From contig CAVVIQ010000008.1 in assembly GCA_963748385.1 (NCBI GenBank), forward strand, positions 124,001 to 188,000: 64,000 nucleotides of DNA, given 5' to 3'. Positions 54,686 to 64,000 of the stretch are shown one piece after another. Position numbers and translations under genes: made by a program. Position 1 is the stretch's first letter; every line of letters starts with the position of its first letter. A model generated the notes under the pieces. It was not told where the DNA came from. It saw nothing but the letters and a program-made list of their open reading frames with translations, and searched no databases. Source of the DNA: Rhodoblastus sp963748385. GTDB lineage: Bacteria; Pseudomonadota; Alphaproteobacteria; Rhizobiales; Beijerinckiaceae.

Positions 54686-57600
54686 TCACAGAGACGCGGC
54701 GGCGGCGGCGCCCGGCGCGGACTGCGACGGGTCGTTGACCGCCGGCGACGGCGTCCTGGCGTGGAAGGCGGCGACCTGCTTTTGCGCCTGTTGCAATGTG
54801 GCGGCGTCCAGCCGTCCTGCGACCTCGTCGCGCTTTTTGGCCGCGCTGGCGTCGCCCTGCTGCGCCGCGATCGAGAACCAGACGTAGCTCTGGCCCAGGT
54901 CCTGCGAAACGCCCAGGCCCCGGGCATAGAGGATGGCGAGATTGAACTGGCTGTCGAGCACGCCATATTCGGCGGCGCGGCGGAACCATTGCGCCGCGGC
55001 GGCGTAGTCGGGCTTGCCGTCCATGCCTTCTGCAAGCACGACGCCGAGATTGTGCATCGCGCGAACGTGGCCCTGGCTTGCCGCCTTCTCATAGTAAAAA
55101 GCGGCCCGTTTGGCGTCACGCGGCGTTCCGATCCCCTTTTCCAAGGCCGCGCCGAGACGATATTGCGCCTGCGCCATGCCTTTTCCCGCCGCCTTCCCGA
55201 ACCAGACGACGGCTGCGGCCTGGTCCTGGGCGACGCCGCGTCCCGAGGCGAGACGCGAGGCGTAATCGTACTGCGCGACCGCGTCGCCCTTTTCGGCGCG
55301 CTGCTTCAGCGCGGCCGTCTGGGCGTCGCCCTCGATCGCTGCGATCGTATTGGAAGAAGCGCCGATCGAGCCGGTCGCCAGAGGGTCGGGCAGGCCCGCG
55401 CCATTCATCTGCCTGGGCGCGAGGACGTTGCCGGGCAGGATGGGCGCGCCGTTGAGCGGCGCAGTCGGCGCGACGACGGGCGCGGCGGACGCCGCTGGCG
55501 CGGGTGAAGCCGCGCGCGCGTTCCCGGCCGAAAGGGCGGGCGCCGGCGCGGGCGTGAGCGCGCGGCTGGCGTCCTGGACGCCATTGGCCTTTGGCGCCAG
55601 GACCGCCTGCATCGGCGGCGCGGGCGCGTCGAACAGGCGATAGGCTTGATAAGCCCCCAGCGAAAGCAGCGACGCCGCCGTCAGCACAAGCGCGGGCAGT
55701 CGCCGGTTCGCGCCTTTCTCGCCGACCGCCAGCGGACGCTGGAAACCGGCGCCGGCATCGTTCGCGGAATCGGCCTCCGCGGGGCGCTCCTTCTTGGCTT
55801 TTCCCTGCTTTTCCGCGGATTCGGCGGCGACCCGCGCCGCCAGGGCGCGGCGGGCGATGTCAATATAATTGGCTTGCGCCGGCTTGGCTTCCGGCGCCTT
55901 CTCGCTCCTCGGCTCGTCGAGGTCGAAATCGGAATCGTCGTCTTCCATTTCCTGGACGCGCGGCATCTGCGGGCTTCCCTTGGCCCAAGCCGCGCCGGGA
56001 TGGCCCGCGCCCGGCTCCATCAGGAAATCATCGGCGTCGACCGCAGTCTTGGCCGCGGCGCGCGCATTTGCCGGCAAAGCCGGCGCGCGCGCGACCGCCT
56101 CGGCGGCTCCGCGGCTTTCGATCACATCCTCCTCGAGCATGGCAAGGCGATCGACCACCTTTTCGAGCGTCTCGTGAACAGCGGACAACGTCTGCTGGGC
56201 GCGGCGGTCCGACGCCTCGGTCTTTTCGCGCAGATCGCTGATTTCGCGCGCGTTGCGGTCCTCGCGCCCGGGTTCGCGCATGGCTTCGAGTCGATCGGTC
56301 AGATCCTCCATGGCGGCGAGCAGCCGGCTCTCGCCTTCGGAATTGCTCTGTTCCAGACGCCGCGAGATTTCGCCGATGCGGTCGTCGAGGGCGTGGATCG
56401 CGGCGGAATCGAATTGCGGCGCCGGCTCGGCGCTCAATTTTTCGACCAGCGAACGCAACAAGGGTTCGATCTGATCCGACCCATCGTCCCGCATGGCGCC
56501 GCGCGCGTCCTCGACACGCGAGGCGAATGTGTCGTGAAGGACGTCGAGGCGCCGGACAAGGTCGTCGAAGCGCGCGTCGTCGATCGCCGGCGCGGGCGCG
56601 GGCGCGCGGTCGATCCGCGAAGCGAGTTCGGTCAGCCGCGCCTCGATCTCGCTCCAGGGCAAGGCGTCGCGCGCCGCGCTGGCGTCGCGGGCCTCGCGCG
56701 CGACTTCCTCCAGACGCTCGCTCAAGGCGCCGACCTGTTGCTCCAGCCGCCCGATCGGAGCCATCCGGTCCATCGCCTCGGCAAGCATGGCGCGGATCTG
56801 CTCGGTCTGGTCATGGACCTGAAGGAAGTCGGCGCGGTCGCCGCCGCCGTCATGGCGCAGATGTTCGAGCTTGTCCTCGACCTCGCGCAGCTGGCGGGAG
56901 ACGCCTTCCAGATTGGCCGAGGCGCCGGCCTCGGCCAGCGCTCGCCGCACGTCCTCGGCGAGAGATTCGATCGGCGCCAGCACCGCCTCGCGCATGCCGT
57001 CCTCGCGCGAGCGTTCGATGCGCGCGGTCAACTCCCGCACCGCGCTTTCGAGCCCGGCGACCTGGCTGCGCGGCGCGAGCTCGTCCAGCGCCCGGCTCAT
57101 CGCCGCTACCTTTTCACCCAGGGCGTCGATGTCGGCGGAGGATGTCGGCTCGGGGCGGGTCGCAGCGGCGCGAATCATTTCTTCACGCGCGGCGTCCACT
57201 CGATCGGCAAGCGCGCGTACGGCGCTTTCAAGCCCCGCCACGGCGGCGCGCGGCGCGGCCTCCGCAATGTCGCGGTTCAAGTGCGCGATGTCCCGGCGCA
57301 GCGCGTCGAGGCCGTCCAGCCTGGCCGCGATGCCTTCCACGCCGGCGACCCCTGGCGAAGCGAGGGCGGCGTCGACGCGCGCCGCCACTTCGTGCGCGAA
57401 TTGCTCCTGCGCGGCGCGGGAAACGTCGCCGGAGGCCGCGAAGTCCCGGCGCATCGCCTCGATGCGGCTGGAGAGGGCTTCGATCCCAACCTGGAGGCGG
57501 TCGACGTTGTCGGCGCCCGGCGCCGAACCCTTGGCGGCGACATCGAATTTGCGCGCCAGGGCGTCAAAACGTTCGTCGAGCAGGGCCACGAGTTGCGCCG

Positions 57601-58622
57601 CCTGGGGACGCAGCGCCTGCGCGCCCGATTCGAGGTCGCGCTGGCGCGCGGCGATTTCGCTGATCGCGCCGGTGATCCCGCCCTTGAGCGCGGGCGCGCC
57701 CCCCTGTCCCTGGGCCGCGACGGAACGCGACGCCGGCCTTTCGAGCCGCGTCGTCAATGCGTCGAATCTTTTTTCCAGCCGCGCCATCTGCTCGTCGCGC
57801 GTCGAGCCAGAAGGCGCCGCCTCGACCTTGTCCAGACGCGCGAGAATCGCGGCGAGGCGGCCGTCGAGACGGCGCAGATGGGAATCGTCGGCGCCTTCCG
57901 CGGATTGGCGCGACATCGCCTCGATCCGCGATTCCAGCCGCTCGAGCGCGCCGCGCAGCGATTTGTCATCGGCGGGGCGTTCCCGGCGCGCCAGACGCGT
58001 CTCGATTTCGCCCAGACGCGCTTCGACCTGGGCCAGCGCGCCGACGCGATCCTCCTCGGAGGATTCGATCATTTGGGCGACATTGGCCATGGCGCGCGCG
58101 GTCCGCGATTTCGACCCGGCTCACCTGCCGCTCGAAGGCGGCGACCGCCTGTTCGAACAAGGCTTCGGCGTCGGCGTTTTCACGAGCCTGCCGCCCACGG
58201 CGTATTTCTTCCGATTGCCGCCGCATCAACGCCTCGTTCGAAGTCGCCCGGCCCGGGCGACGCTCCGGCGCCGCGCTCCGGCGGCCCGCGCGCTCGCCCG
58301 CCGGCGCGTCGTCAATCCAATCGTCATTTTCCGCCGGCGAAGGCGGAGCTTCGGCGCGCTCGCCGGTCTCGCCCCGGCGCCGGCGCGGCTTCTCGTCGGC
58401 GCGCGACTCCCCGCTCAGGCGCGCCAGCTGGGCGGCGACCGCTTCGAGCCGCTCGTCCGCGTCGAACTCCTGTGCGCTGGCGCCGATTTCGGCGGCGCGA
58501 TCGGCGATCGCCCGATTCATCCATTCGCCAAGCGAAACGCCATCGCGCCGCGCGGCGTCCTTGGCGGCCTCGCGCACGTCGAAATCCACGCCCTTGATGC
58601 TCCACGGAGCCGCTTTGGTCAT
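54686..58622 (-). CDS. podJ: PodJ-like polar localisation protein with coiled coil and Sel1 repeats (one-base frameshift)
   Basis: 1311 aa after correction. The N-terminus P-W-S-I-K-G-V-D-F-D-V-R-E-A-A-K-D-A-A-R-R is typical of PodJ-type proteins in this order. A basic linker follows, then a very long Glu/Arg/Ala coiled coil (about 150-760), an acidic/Ala segment and one membrane helix (L-P-A-L-V-L-T-A-A-S-L-L-S-L-G-A-Y). After an Ala/Pro linker come about four Sel1 repeats (for example A-Q-Y-R-L-G-A-A-L-E-K-G-I-G). The frame breaks near 58091; removing one base joins R-A-R to M-A-N-V-A-Q. Probably a pole-organising scaffold. No peptidoglycan-binding domain is visible at the end. Confidence 0.82.
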
Positions 58623-58804
58623 TTGTCGATCCTGCCTGTCGGGCGGAATGAAGCCCCGTTCCGCGAGCGGCTGGACCGGCGGCGCCGGAGCGATTCGGCG
58701 GCGCCTTCCGGCCTCGCGTTAACTTTCCGGATTTAGGGTAAACAACCGGTTAACCCTGCCCGATTTTGAGACAGACACGTTAAAGTTGCGAAATAATTAT
58801 TGCG

Positions 58805-58829
58805 GGTTGTCCTTACCTAGGTTACAACC
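58805..58829 (+). promoter_or_regulatory. Candidate operator upstream of the MerR-family gene
   Basis: Arms GGTTGT and ACAACC are exact inverted repeats separated by 13 bases that include the palindrome ACCTAGGT. It lies 47 bases before the regulator start, inside the likely promoter, and so may be its own binding site. Confidence 0.5.
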
Positions 58830-58876
58830 TTTACGTGTGTTGCATTTTCGATTCCCTGCCCCTTCAGGACCTAAAA

Positions 58877-59296
58877 ATGAAAACTTCCGCCCAACGCATC
58901 GAGCCCGTCACCCAGGCCGAAGAATCGCTCGCCGACATGCTGACGATCGGCGAAATTGCGCGAATCTATGGGGTTACGCTCCGCGCCCTGCGCTTTTACG
59001 AGCAGCGCGGCCTTCTCAAGCCGATCCGCCGCGGCGGCGCGCGCTTTTACGATTCGAGGCAGAAGGCCCGGCTTCAACTCATTCTGAAAGGCAAGCACCT
59101 CGGCTTCACGCTGACCGAGATCGCCGATCTGCTCGACGCCGACGGGAACGCCGCAAAGCCGGCCGAAGATTTCGCCCTGGATGAGAAGATGGTGCTGTCC
59201 CAGCTTCGCCATCTCGAAGAGCGCCGCTACGAGCTCGACCAGGCGATCGAGGAATTGCGCGCGACCCACCGCCGTCTTGTCGGGGCCGCGCGCTGA
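58877..59296 (+). CDS. MerR-family transcriptional regulator
   Basis: 139-aa regulator. The winged-helix motif L-T-I-G-E-I-A-R-I-Y-G-V-T-L-R-A-L-R-F-Y is at about residues 22-41, followed by E-Q-R-G-L-L-K-P. A C-terminal dimerisation helix runs from about 100 to 135. There is no Cys in the protein, so it is not a thiol-based metal or redox sensor. The ATG at 58877 has AGGA seven bases upstream. It is divergent from podJ by about 250 bases. Confidence 0.88.
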   Translation: MKTSAQRIEPVTQAEESLADMLTIGEIARIYGVTLRALRFYEQRGLLKPIRRGGARFYDSRQKARLQLILKGKHLGFTLTEIADLLDADGNAAKPAEDFALDEKMVLSQLRHLEERRYELDQAIEELRATHRRLVGAAR

Positions 59297-59399
59297 GTCG
59301 CAGGCGCCTTCGAGCCCGCGCCAGGTTTGCGACTTCCCCGCGGCGTCCGCCGGAGAGCCATCCAAGCCCCCGCCGCCCTCTCCGGAATCAATCACCCCC

Positions 59400-59430
59400 A
59401 ATGGCCCGCCGTTCGCGCGGGCCATTTTTC
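59400..59430 (+). terminator. Rho-independent terminator after the MerR gene
   Basis: Stem AATGGCCCG / CGGGCCATT, nine-base loop, then TTTTC. It ends the regulator transcript. The rest of the stretch to 59678 shows no gene. Confidence 0.85.
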
Positions 59431-59678
59431 GTTCGTCTGCTTTAATCCTGGCGGATCCGCGCGTTGCATCCGCCGCCATGCAAACGGACTCGCGGAAAAA
59501 CTTCCATTGCAGGCGGAAAAATGTTCAGCCATGGTTCCGGCATGCGGCGGCCAACCGGGGAAGGTTAAATCCGAACCCCGGCGCCCGGACGGTCTTTCGC
59601 CGGCGAAGCGGCGAAGGACTGAACGGGGGGAGCCGAGGCCGCCGCGCCGACGTCAGTTCAACCTTTTGCGGGAGCGTC

Positions 59679-60299
59679 ATGGCCCGTCAACTCGCCGTCT
59701 ATTTTTCGCTGCACAGTCCCTGGGCCCATGTCGGCCATGGCGCATTGCAGGGCCTGGTCGCGAAACACAATCTGCGCGTCGCTTATCGGCCGGTCGCCCT
59801 GTCCCAGATCTTTCCCGAATTGGGAGGCCTGCCCCTCGCCAGGCGCCATCCGCTGCGCCAGAACTACCGGATCGTCGAATTGCAGCGCTGGCGGGAAAAG
59901 CGCGGCCTGCATTTCCACCTCCATCCGCAATTCTGGCCCTTCGATCCGGCGCCCGGCGATCGCATCGTCTGCGCCATGACGCTGGCCGGCGTGGACCCCG
60001 CCAGATTCATCGCCGCCGCCTTCGCCGGCGCGTTCGAGCGCCAGATGGATGTCGGCGCAGCGGAAACGCTGGCGCAACTCCTCGAAGAATCCGGCCATGA
60101 GCGGGTGTGGCTGCAACGCGGCGAGAGCGGCGAGGCGGAGACCTGCTACCAGCGCAATCTGGCGCTCGCTCTCGAAGCCGGCGTGTTCGGCTCTCCGTCC
60201 TATGTCCTCGACGGCGAGGTGTTCTGGGGCCAGGACCGCCTGGAGCTGCTCGACGACGCCTTGACCAGCGGCCGCCCGCCCTTCCGGCCCGACGCCTGA
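59679..60299 (+). CDS. 2-hydroxychromene-2-carboxylate isomerase-like (DsbA/kappa-GST fold)
   Basis: 206-aa thioredoxin-fold protein. Y-F-S-L-H-S-P-W-A-H-V-G is the glutathione-binding Ser type active site of the HCCA-isomerase group. R-P-V-A-L-S-Q-I-F and G-V-F-G-S-P-S-Y-V-L-D-G-E-V-F-W-G-Q-D-R are other signatures. It likely uses glutathione for a cis-trans isomerisation or a detoxification step. GGGAG lies four bases before the ATG. Confidence 0.85.
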   Translation: MARQLAVYFSLHSPWAHVGHGALQGLVAKHNLRVAYRPVALSQIFPELGGLPLARRHPLRQNYRIVELQRWREKRGLHFHLHPQFWPFDPAPGDRIVCAMTLAGVDPARFIAAAFAGAFERQMDVGAAETLAQLLEESGHERVWLQRGESGEAETCYQRNLALALEAGVFGSPSYVLDGEVFWGQDRLELLDDALTSGRPPFRPDA

Positions 60300-60375
60300 A
60301 GCCCGACCGGAATTTCCGCTTTTCTCCCGCGCCGCAAGACTATAGGAACGTTGCGGTTCACCGAAAGGTTGTTTC

Positions 60376-61443
60376 GTGCTTTCCAAGCGTATCATGGTCA
60401 CCGGCGGCGCGGGTTTCATCGGTTCCGCCGTCGCGCGGCTCATCGTTCAGCAAACGTCTCACGCGCTGCTCGTGTTCGACAAGCTGACCTATGCCGGCAA
60501 TCTGGCCTCGCTCGCCCCGGTCGCCGCCGACCCGCGCTACCGGTTCGCGCAAGGCGACATCTGCGACGCCGCGGCGGTGCGCTCGGCGTTCGAATCGTTC
60601 AAGCCCGACTGGGTCATGCATCTCGCCGCCGAAAGCCACGTCGATCGCTCGATCGACGGACCCGGCGAATTCATCCAGACCAATCTGGTCGGCACTTTCG
60701 TCATGTTGCAGGAGGCCCTGCGCCACTGGCGCGGCCTCAAGGGCGCGGCGGCCGAGAATTTCCGTTTCCACCACATTTCGACCGACGAGGTTTTCGGTTC
60801 TCTGGGGCCGAACGGCATGTTCCGCGAGGACAGCGTTTACGCGCCCAGTTCGCCCTATTCGGCGTCGAAAGCCGGCTCCGACCATCTGGTGCGCGCCTGG
60901 ACCCACACTTACGGCCTGCCGGCCGTCGCCACCAATTGCTCCAACAATTACGGGCCCTATCAGTTTCCGGAAAAGCTGATCCCGCTGATGATCCTCAACG
61001 CCCTGGAGGGCAAGCCCTTGCCCGTCTATGGCGCGGGCGAGAACATCCGCGACTGGCTGTTCGTCGAGGACCATGCCGAAGCCCTGCTCCTCGCGGTCGA
61101 GCGAGGCCGGGTCGGCGAAACCTACAATGTCGGCGGGATCAACGAGCGCAGGAATATCGACGTGGTCCACGCCATTTGCGACCTGATGGACGAAATGACG
61201 CCGGACGCGCGGATCGGATCGCGCCGCAACCTGATCACTTTTGTTTCGGACCGTCCGGGGCACGACCTGCGCTACGCCATCGACTGTTCCAAGATCGGGC
61301 GCGAACTCGGCTGGCGGCCGCGCGAAACTTTCGAAACCGGCCTGCGCAAGACCGTGCGCTGGTATCTCGACAACCGGGCCTGGTGGGGCGACATCCGCTC
61401 CGGCCGCTATCGCGGCGAAAGACTCGGAATGCTCGCGGGCTGA
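60376..61443 (+). CDS. rfbB: dTDP-glucose 4,6-dehydratase
   Basis: 355-aa short-chain dehydrogenase-fold enzyme. NAD site T-G-G-A-G-F-I-G-S is at 9-17, the catalytic T-D-E is in S-T-D-E-V-F-G-S, and Y-x3-K is in P-Y-S-A-S-K-A. N-N-Y-G-P-Y-Q-F-P-E-K-L and W-L-F-V-E-D-H complete the family pattern. GTG start at 60376. First gene of rfbB-C-A, making the dTDP-4-keto-6-deoxyglucose precursor of surface sugars. Confidence 0.95.
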   Translation: MLSKRIMVTGGAGFIGSAVARLIVQQTSHALLVFDKLTYAGNLASLAPVAADPRYRFAQGDICDAAAVRSAFESFKPDWVMHLAAESHVDRSIDGPGEFIQTNLVGTFVMLQEALRHWRGLKGAAAENFRFHHISTDEVFGSLGPNGMFREDSVYAPSSPYSASKAGSDHLVRAWTHTYGLPAVATNCSNNYGPYQFPEKLIPLMILNALEGKPLPVYGAGENIRDWLFVEDHAEALLLAVERGRVGETYNVGGINERRNIDVVHAICDLMDEMTPDARIGSRRNLITFVSDRPGHDLRYAIDCSKIGRELGWRPRETFETGLRKTVRWYLDNRAWWGDIRSGRYRGERLGMLAG

Positions 61444-61455
61444 TGGAGGGCGTTG

Positions 61456-62019
61456 ATGAGCGCGATCATGATCGAGGCGACCGCCATCCCTGACGTCAAG
61501 ATCATCACGGGGAAGAAATTCGGCGACCGTCGGGGCTTCTTTTCCGAAGTCTATAACCGCAAGGCCTTCGCCGAAGCGGGGATCGCGCTGGATTTCGTCC
61601 AGGACAATCATTCGCTTTCCGCCCAGCCCGGCACCGTGCGCGGCCTGCATTTCCAGTCGCCGCCCTTCGCCCAGCACAAGCTGGTGCGCGTCCCGCGCGG
61701 CCGCATTCTCGATGTGGCCGTGGACATCAGGAGAAGCTCGCCGACTTTCGGGCGCCATGTCACGGTGGAATTGTCGGCCGAGAACTGGCGGCAGCTGCTG
61801 GTGCCGATCGGTTTCGCCCATGGCTTCGCGACCCTCGAACCCGACACCGAGGTCATATACAAGGTGAGCGATTATTATTCGGCCGCCAACGATCTCGGCC
61901 TCGCCTGGGACGATCCCGACCTCGGGATCGCCTGGCCCCTGCCGCCCGGTGGCGCCGTGCTTTCCGACAAGGACCGCACGCACCCGCGCCTGCGCGACCT
62001 GCCGGCGATTTTCGATTGA
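61456..62019 (+). CDS. rfbC: dTDP-4-dehydrorhamnose 3,5-epimerase
   Basis: 187-aa cupin-type epimerase. R-G-L-H-F-Q carries the catalytic His, and D-N-H-S, P-x-G-F-A-H-G-F and Y-K-V-S-D-Y-Y-S are conserved. GGAGG lies six bases before the ATG at 61456; a TTG three bases earlier is an alternative. It is 12 bases after rfbB. Confidence 0.95.
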   Translation: MSAIMIEATAIPDVKIITGKKFGDRRGFFSEVYNRKAFAEAGIALDFVQDNHSLSAQPGTVRGLHFQSPPFAQHKLVRVPRGRILDVAVDIRRSSPTFGRHVTVELSAENWRQLLVPIGFAHGFATLEPDTEVIYKVSDYYSAANDLGLAWDDPDLGIAWPLPPGGAVLSDKDRTHPRLRDLPAIFD

Positions 62020-62114
62020 GCGGCCGCGATGCGGCTGATCGTCGTCCCGCTCGCGCCCTTCCCACCGCGCCCGCGTCGCGCGCCTCCTGGATATCAATTG
62101 AAACGGACGGTTCG

Positions 62115-62984
62115 ATGAAAGGCATCATTCTGGCCGGCGGCAGCGGCACCCGCCTGCATCCGATGACCCAGGTCATCTCGAAGCAGCTACTGCCGATCTA
62201 CGACAAGCCGATGATCTATTATCCGCTGACTACGCTGATGCTTGCGGGCGTCCAGGAAATCCTGATCATCTCCACCCCGCAGGATCTGCCGCTCTTTCAG
62301 CGCCTGCTCGGCGACGGGACGCAATGGGGCGTCCAACTGTCCTATGCCGAACAGCCTCGTCCCGAAGGCCTGGCGCAGGCCTATCACATCGGCGCTGATT
62401 TCGTTTCCGGCCAGAAATCGGCGCTGATCCTCGGCGACAATCTGTTTTACGGCCACGGGCTGGCCGGCATCCTGCGCAACGCCGCCGCGGCGGCGCGCGG
62501 CGCGACCGTCTTCGCCTATCACGTCCACGATCCCGAGCGTTACGGCGTGGTGGAGTTCGATCGCGGCGGCAAGGCGATGTCGATCGAGGAAAAGCCCAGC
62601 AAGCCGCGTTCCAGCTGGGCGGTGACCGGGCTTTACTTCTATGACGAGCGCGCCGCCGAATTCGCCGCCGCCCTGAAGCCGTCCCCGCGCGGCGAGCTGG
62701 AGATCACCGATCTCAATCTCGAATATCTGAAGCGGGGCGAACTGCGGGTCGAGAAAATGGGGCGCGGCTTCGCCTGGCTCGACACCGGCACGCCGGATTC
62801 CCTGCTGGAAGCCGCTGAATTCATGCGCACGCTGGAAAAGCGCACGAGTTTTCGGGTCGCCTGTCCCGAGGAGATCGCCTTCGTCTCCGGATGGATCTCG
62901 GAGCGCCAGTTGCAAACCCTCGCCGAGCCGCTCAAGAAGAGCGGCTACGGCGCCTATCTCGCGCGACTGCTTCACGGGAGCTGA
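62115..62984 (+). CDS. rfbA: Glucose-1-phosphate thymidylyltransferase
   Basis: 289-aa nucleotidyltransferase. It starts M-K-G-I-I-L-A-G-G-S-G-T-R-L-H-P, with S-K-Q-L-L-P-I-Y-D-K-P-M-I-Y-Y-P next, then L-G-D-N and E-K-P. It makes dTDP-glucose from glucose-1-phosphate and dTTP. The gap to rfbC is 95 bases. rfbD is not found after it; the next gene is on the other strand. Confidence 0.96.
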   Translation: MKGIILAGGSGTRLHPMTQVISKQLLPIYDKPMIYYPLTTLMLAGVQEILIISTPQDLPLFQRLLGDGTQWGVQLSYAEQPRPEGLAQAYHIGADFVSGQKSALILGDNLFYGHGLAGILRNAAAAARGATVFAYHVHDPERYGVVEFDRGGKAMSIEEKPSKPRSSWAVTGLYFYDERAAEFAAALKPSPRGELEITDLNLEYLKRGELRVEKMGRGFAWLDTGTPDSLLEAAEFMRTLEKRTSFRVACPEEIAFVSGWISERQLQTLAEPLKKSGYGAYLARLLHGS

Positions 62985-63032
62985 CGCCGCGGCCCGGACG
63001 GCGGCTGCGATCAGGAATGGGCCTTTTCACAG

Positions 63033-63059
63033 GAATTCCGCAGCAATCACGCGGAATTC
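63033..63059. terminator. Hairpin between convergent rfbA and the Sel1 gene
   Basis: Perfect stem GAATTCCGC / GCGGAATTC with a nine-base loop, three bases from the end of the Sel1 gene. Likely stops transcription from both sides. Confidence 0.6.
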
Positions 63060-63062
63060 GCA

Positions 63063-64000
63063 TCAGCCGCTCGCCGCCGGGGGGACCTGGTTTTCGCCCT
63101 GCCGCATGATCCCGGACTCCTTGATCAGTTGTTCGCCGCGCGCGGGATCGGCCTCGACGCCCATGCCTCTGACGAGCATCACGCCCAGATTGTACATGGC
63201 CATCCGGTGCTGGTCGGCGGCGGCCAGCTCATACCAGCGCACGGCCTCCGCCAGATTTTGCTCGACCCCGCGCGCGGTGCAGTAGAGCACGCCGAGCTGG
63301 AATTGCGCCGGCGCGAATCCGCCCTCCGCCGAGCGCCGGAACCATTCGACGGCCTGGGCGACCTGCTCGTCCGTTGCGCTTGGGGAAGACATGAGCGCGC
63401 CGACGATATGCTGGGCGACGACATTGCCCGATTCGGCCGCCGTGAGATAATGGCGCGCCGCCCGGTCGGGCCGCGCCACCGCCCGATCGAATTGGCCCGA
63501 ATAAAGATGGCCCAGATGCAGCGCCGCCTCCGGAGAGCCCGAGGCGGCGGCGTCGAGAAGGAGGTTTTCCGCCTGGTCGAGGTCGCGCAGGCCGTTATCG
63601 GGCGACAGATAGAGGAGAGCGAGCTGGGTTTGCGCGGCGCGGTCGCCGGCCTTGGAGGCCTCCTGCAGAAGCTCCACGGCGCGTCCGAAATCCGGCGCGC
63701 CCGAAGCTCCGTTCAGGTGAATCTCGGCCAGTTTCACCTTGGCCTGGGACACGCCTTTCCCGGCGGCGAATTCGAGCCAGCGGATCGCCGCGTCAAGGTC
63801 CCGCTGAGGCCCCGGGCCCGAACTGAGAAAAACGCCGGCGTTATAGGCGGCGATCGCATGGCCCTGTTCCGCCGCTTTCGCGAACCAGCGCGCCGCTTCG
63901 GTAAAATTGACCGGGACGCCGATGCCCTCGGCGGCGAAGCGGCCGACGGTGAATTGCGCCTGCACGTCCCCCGCTTCGGCCGCGGCCCGATACCAGTTGG
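63063..64000 (-). CDS. Sel1-repeat protein (5' end outside window)
   Basis: At least 312 residues of tandem Sel1 (TPR-like) repeats, about eight in view, with the pattern A-x2-x-L-G-x-L-Y-x-x-G and A-A-R-W-F-x-K-A-A. Examples are A-A-R-W-F-A-K-A-A-E-Q-G-H and A-V-E-W-F-R-R-S-A-E-G-G. Such domains bind partner proteins, often in the envelope or in signalling. The reading frame is open through 64000, so the N-terminus and any signal or membrane part are not seen. Confidence 0.85.
   Translation of the reverse strand, partial: NWYRAAAEAGDVQAQFTVGRFAAEGIGVPVNFTEAARWFAKAAEQGHAIAAYNAGVFLSSGPGPQRDLDAAIRWLEFAAGKGVSQAKVKLAEIHLNGASGAPDFGRAVELLQEASKAGDRAAQTQLALLYLSPDNGLRDLDQAENLLLDAAASGSPEAALHLGHLYSGQFDRAVARPDRAARHYLTAAESGNVVAQHIVGALMSSPSATDEQVAQAVEWFRRSAEGGFAPAQFQLGVLYCTARGVEQNLAEAVRWYELAAADQHRMAMYNLGVMLVRGMGVEADPARGEQLIKESGIMRQGENQVPPAASG

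Noticed and set aside
55646..58597. 983-codon open frame on the plus strand
   Set aside because: Antisense to the coiled-coil part of podJ. It is Arg/Ala/Gly-rich with no motif; the opposite strand has the PodJ start, membrane helix and Sel1 repeats.

Overview
The window reads as a GC-rich chromosomal segment of a Hyphomicrobiales (Rhizobiales) alphaproteobacterium. Supporting signs are the F0 ATP synthase order atpI-B-E-F'-F separated from F1, the PodJ-type Sel1 protein with its W-S-I-K-G-V start, mutY-DUF721-dsbA-smc synteny, MbfA, an alphaproteobacterial LexA box (GTTC-N7-GTTC) and a nitrogenase-associated ArsC-like protein. I cannot name the genus. PEP carboxylase, enolase and a split glycine decarboxylase would suit a methylotroph or a phototroph, but no diagnostic gene is present. 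No prophage, insertion sequence, CRISPR array or rRNA was seen.

Layout. 1-1.5 kb: a BtuB-like receptor behind a cobalamin riboswitch. 2-7 kb: hydrolase, lipoprotein, Nudix, a Kef-type antiporter and a 2OG-oxygenase-like protein. 7.2-14.4 kb, one strand: an AmmeMemoRadiSam operon (Memo, AMMECR1, radical SAM) followed by a pyruvate:ferredoxin oxidoreductase operon whose last gene is a GltD-like flavoprotein with two [4Fe-4S] motifs. 14.5-18.7 kb: two divergent dynamin-like GTPases. 18.8-25.3 kb: enolase, a hairpin cluster, a LexA-box radical SAM gene, a B12-type radical SAM gene and a cupin. 25.4-27.6 kb: an AT-richer islet, a YpfJ-type protease, a 42-bp tandem repeat and an Imm74-like gene. 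27.6-33.4 kb: mutY, DUF721, dsbA, gcvPA, gcvPB. 34.4-41.4 kb: a Gly/Tyr-rich LTXXQ protein, a decayed copy of the smc 5' end, a 3-hydroxyisobutyrate dehydrogenase homologue, and smc. 41.4-45 kb: a TMEM175-like channel and the F0 operon. 45.2-52.8 kb: two HdeA-like proteins, ppc, Nudix, mbfA, phosphoesterase, fpr and the ArsC-like protein. 52.9-59.3 kb: tRNA-Thr, murA, podJ, a MerR regulator. 59.7-64 kb: an isomerase, rfbB-rfbC-rfbA, and a Sel1 gene running off the edge.

Ten genes, including smc, murA and ppc, which are essential or central, are each broken by one +1 or -1 shift in a short run of identical bases. In every case, correcting one base restores a family-length reading frame. These look like indels in the sequence rather than real pseudogenes. 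Four of the ten sit inside or against a GANTC (CcrM) site, which suggests methylation-linked base-calling errors. I annotate these as single genes spanning the shift.

The most interesting functional leads are the co-directional AmmeMemoRadiSam and ferredoxin-oxidoreductase operons, the divergent dynamin pair (one with a Cys/His-rich C-terminal domain, the other overlapping a small unknown gene), and the SOS-box radical SAM gene.
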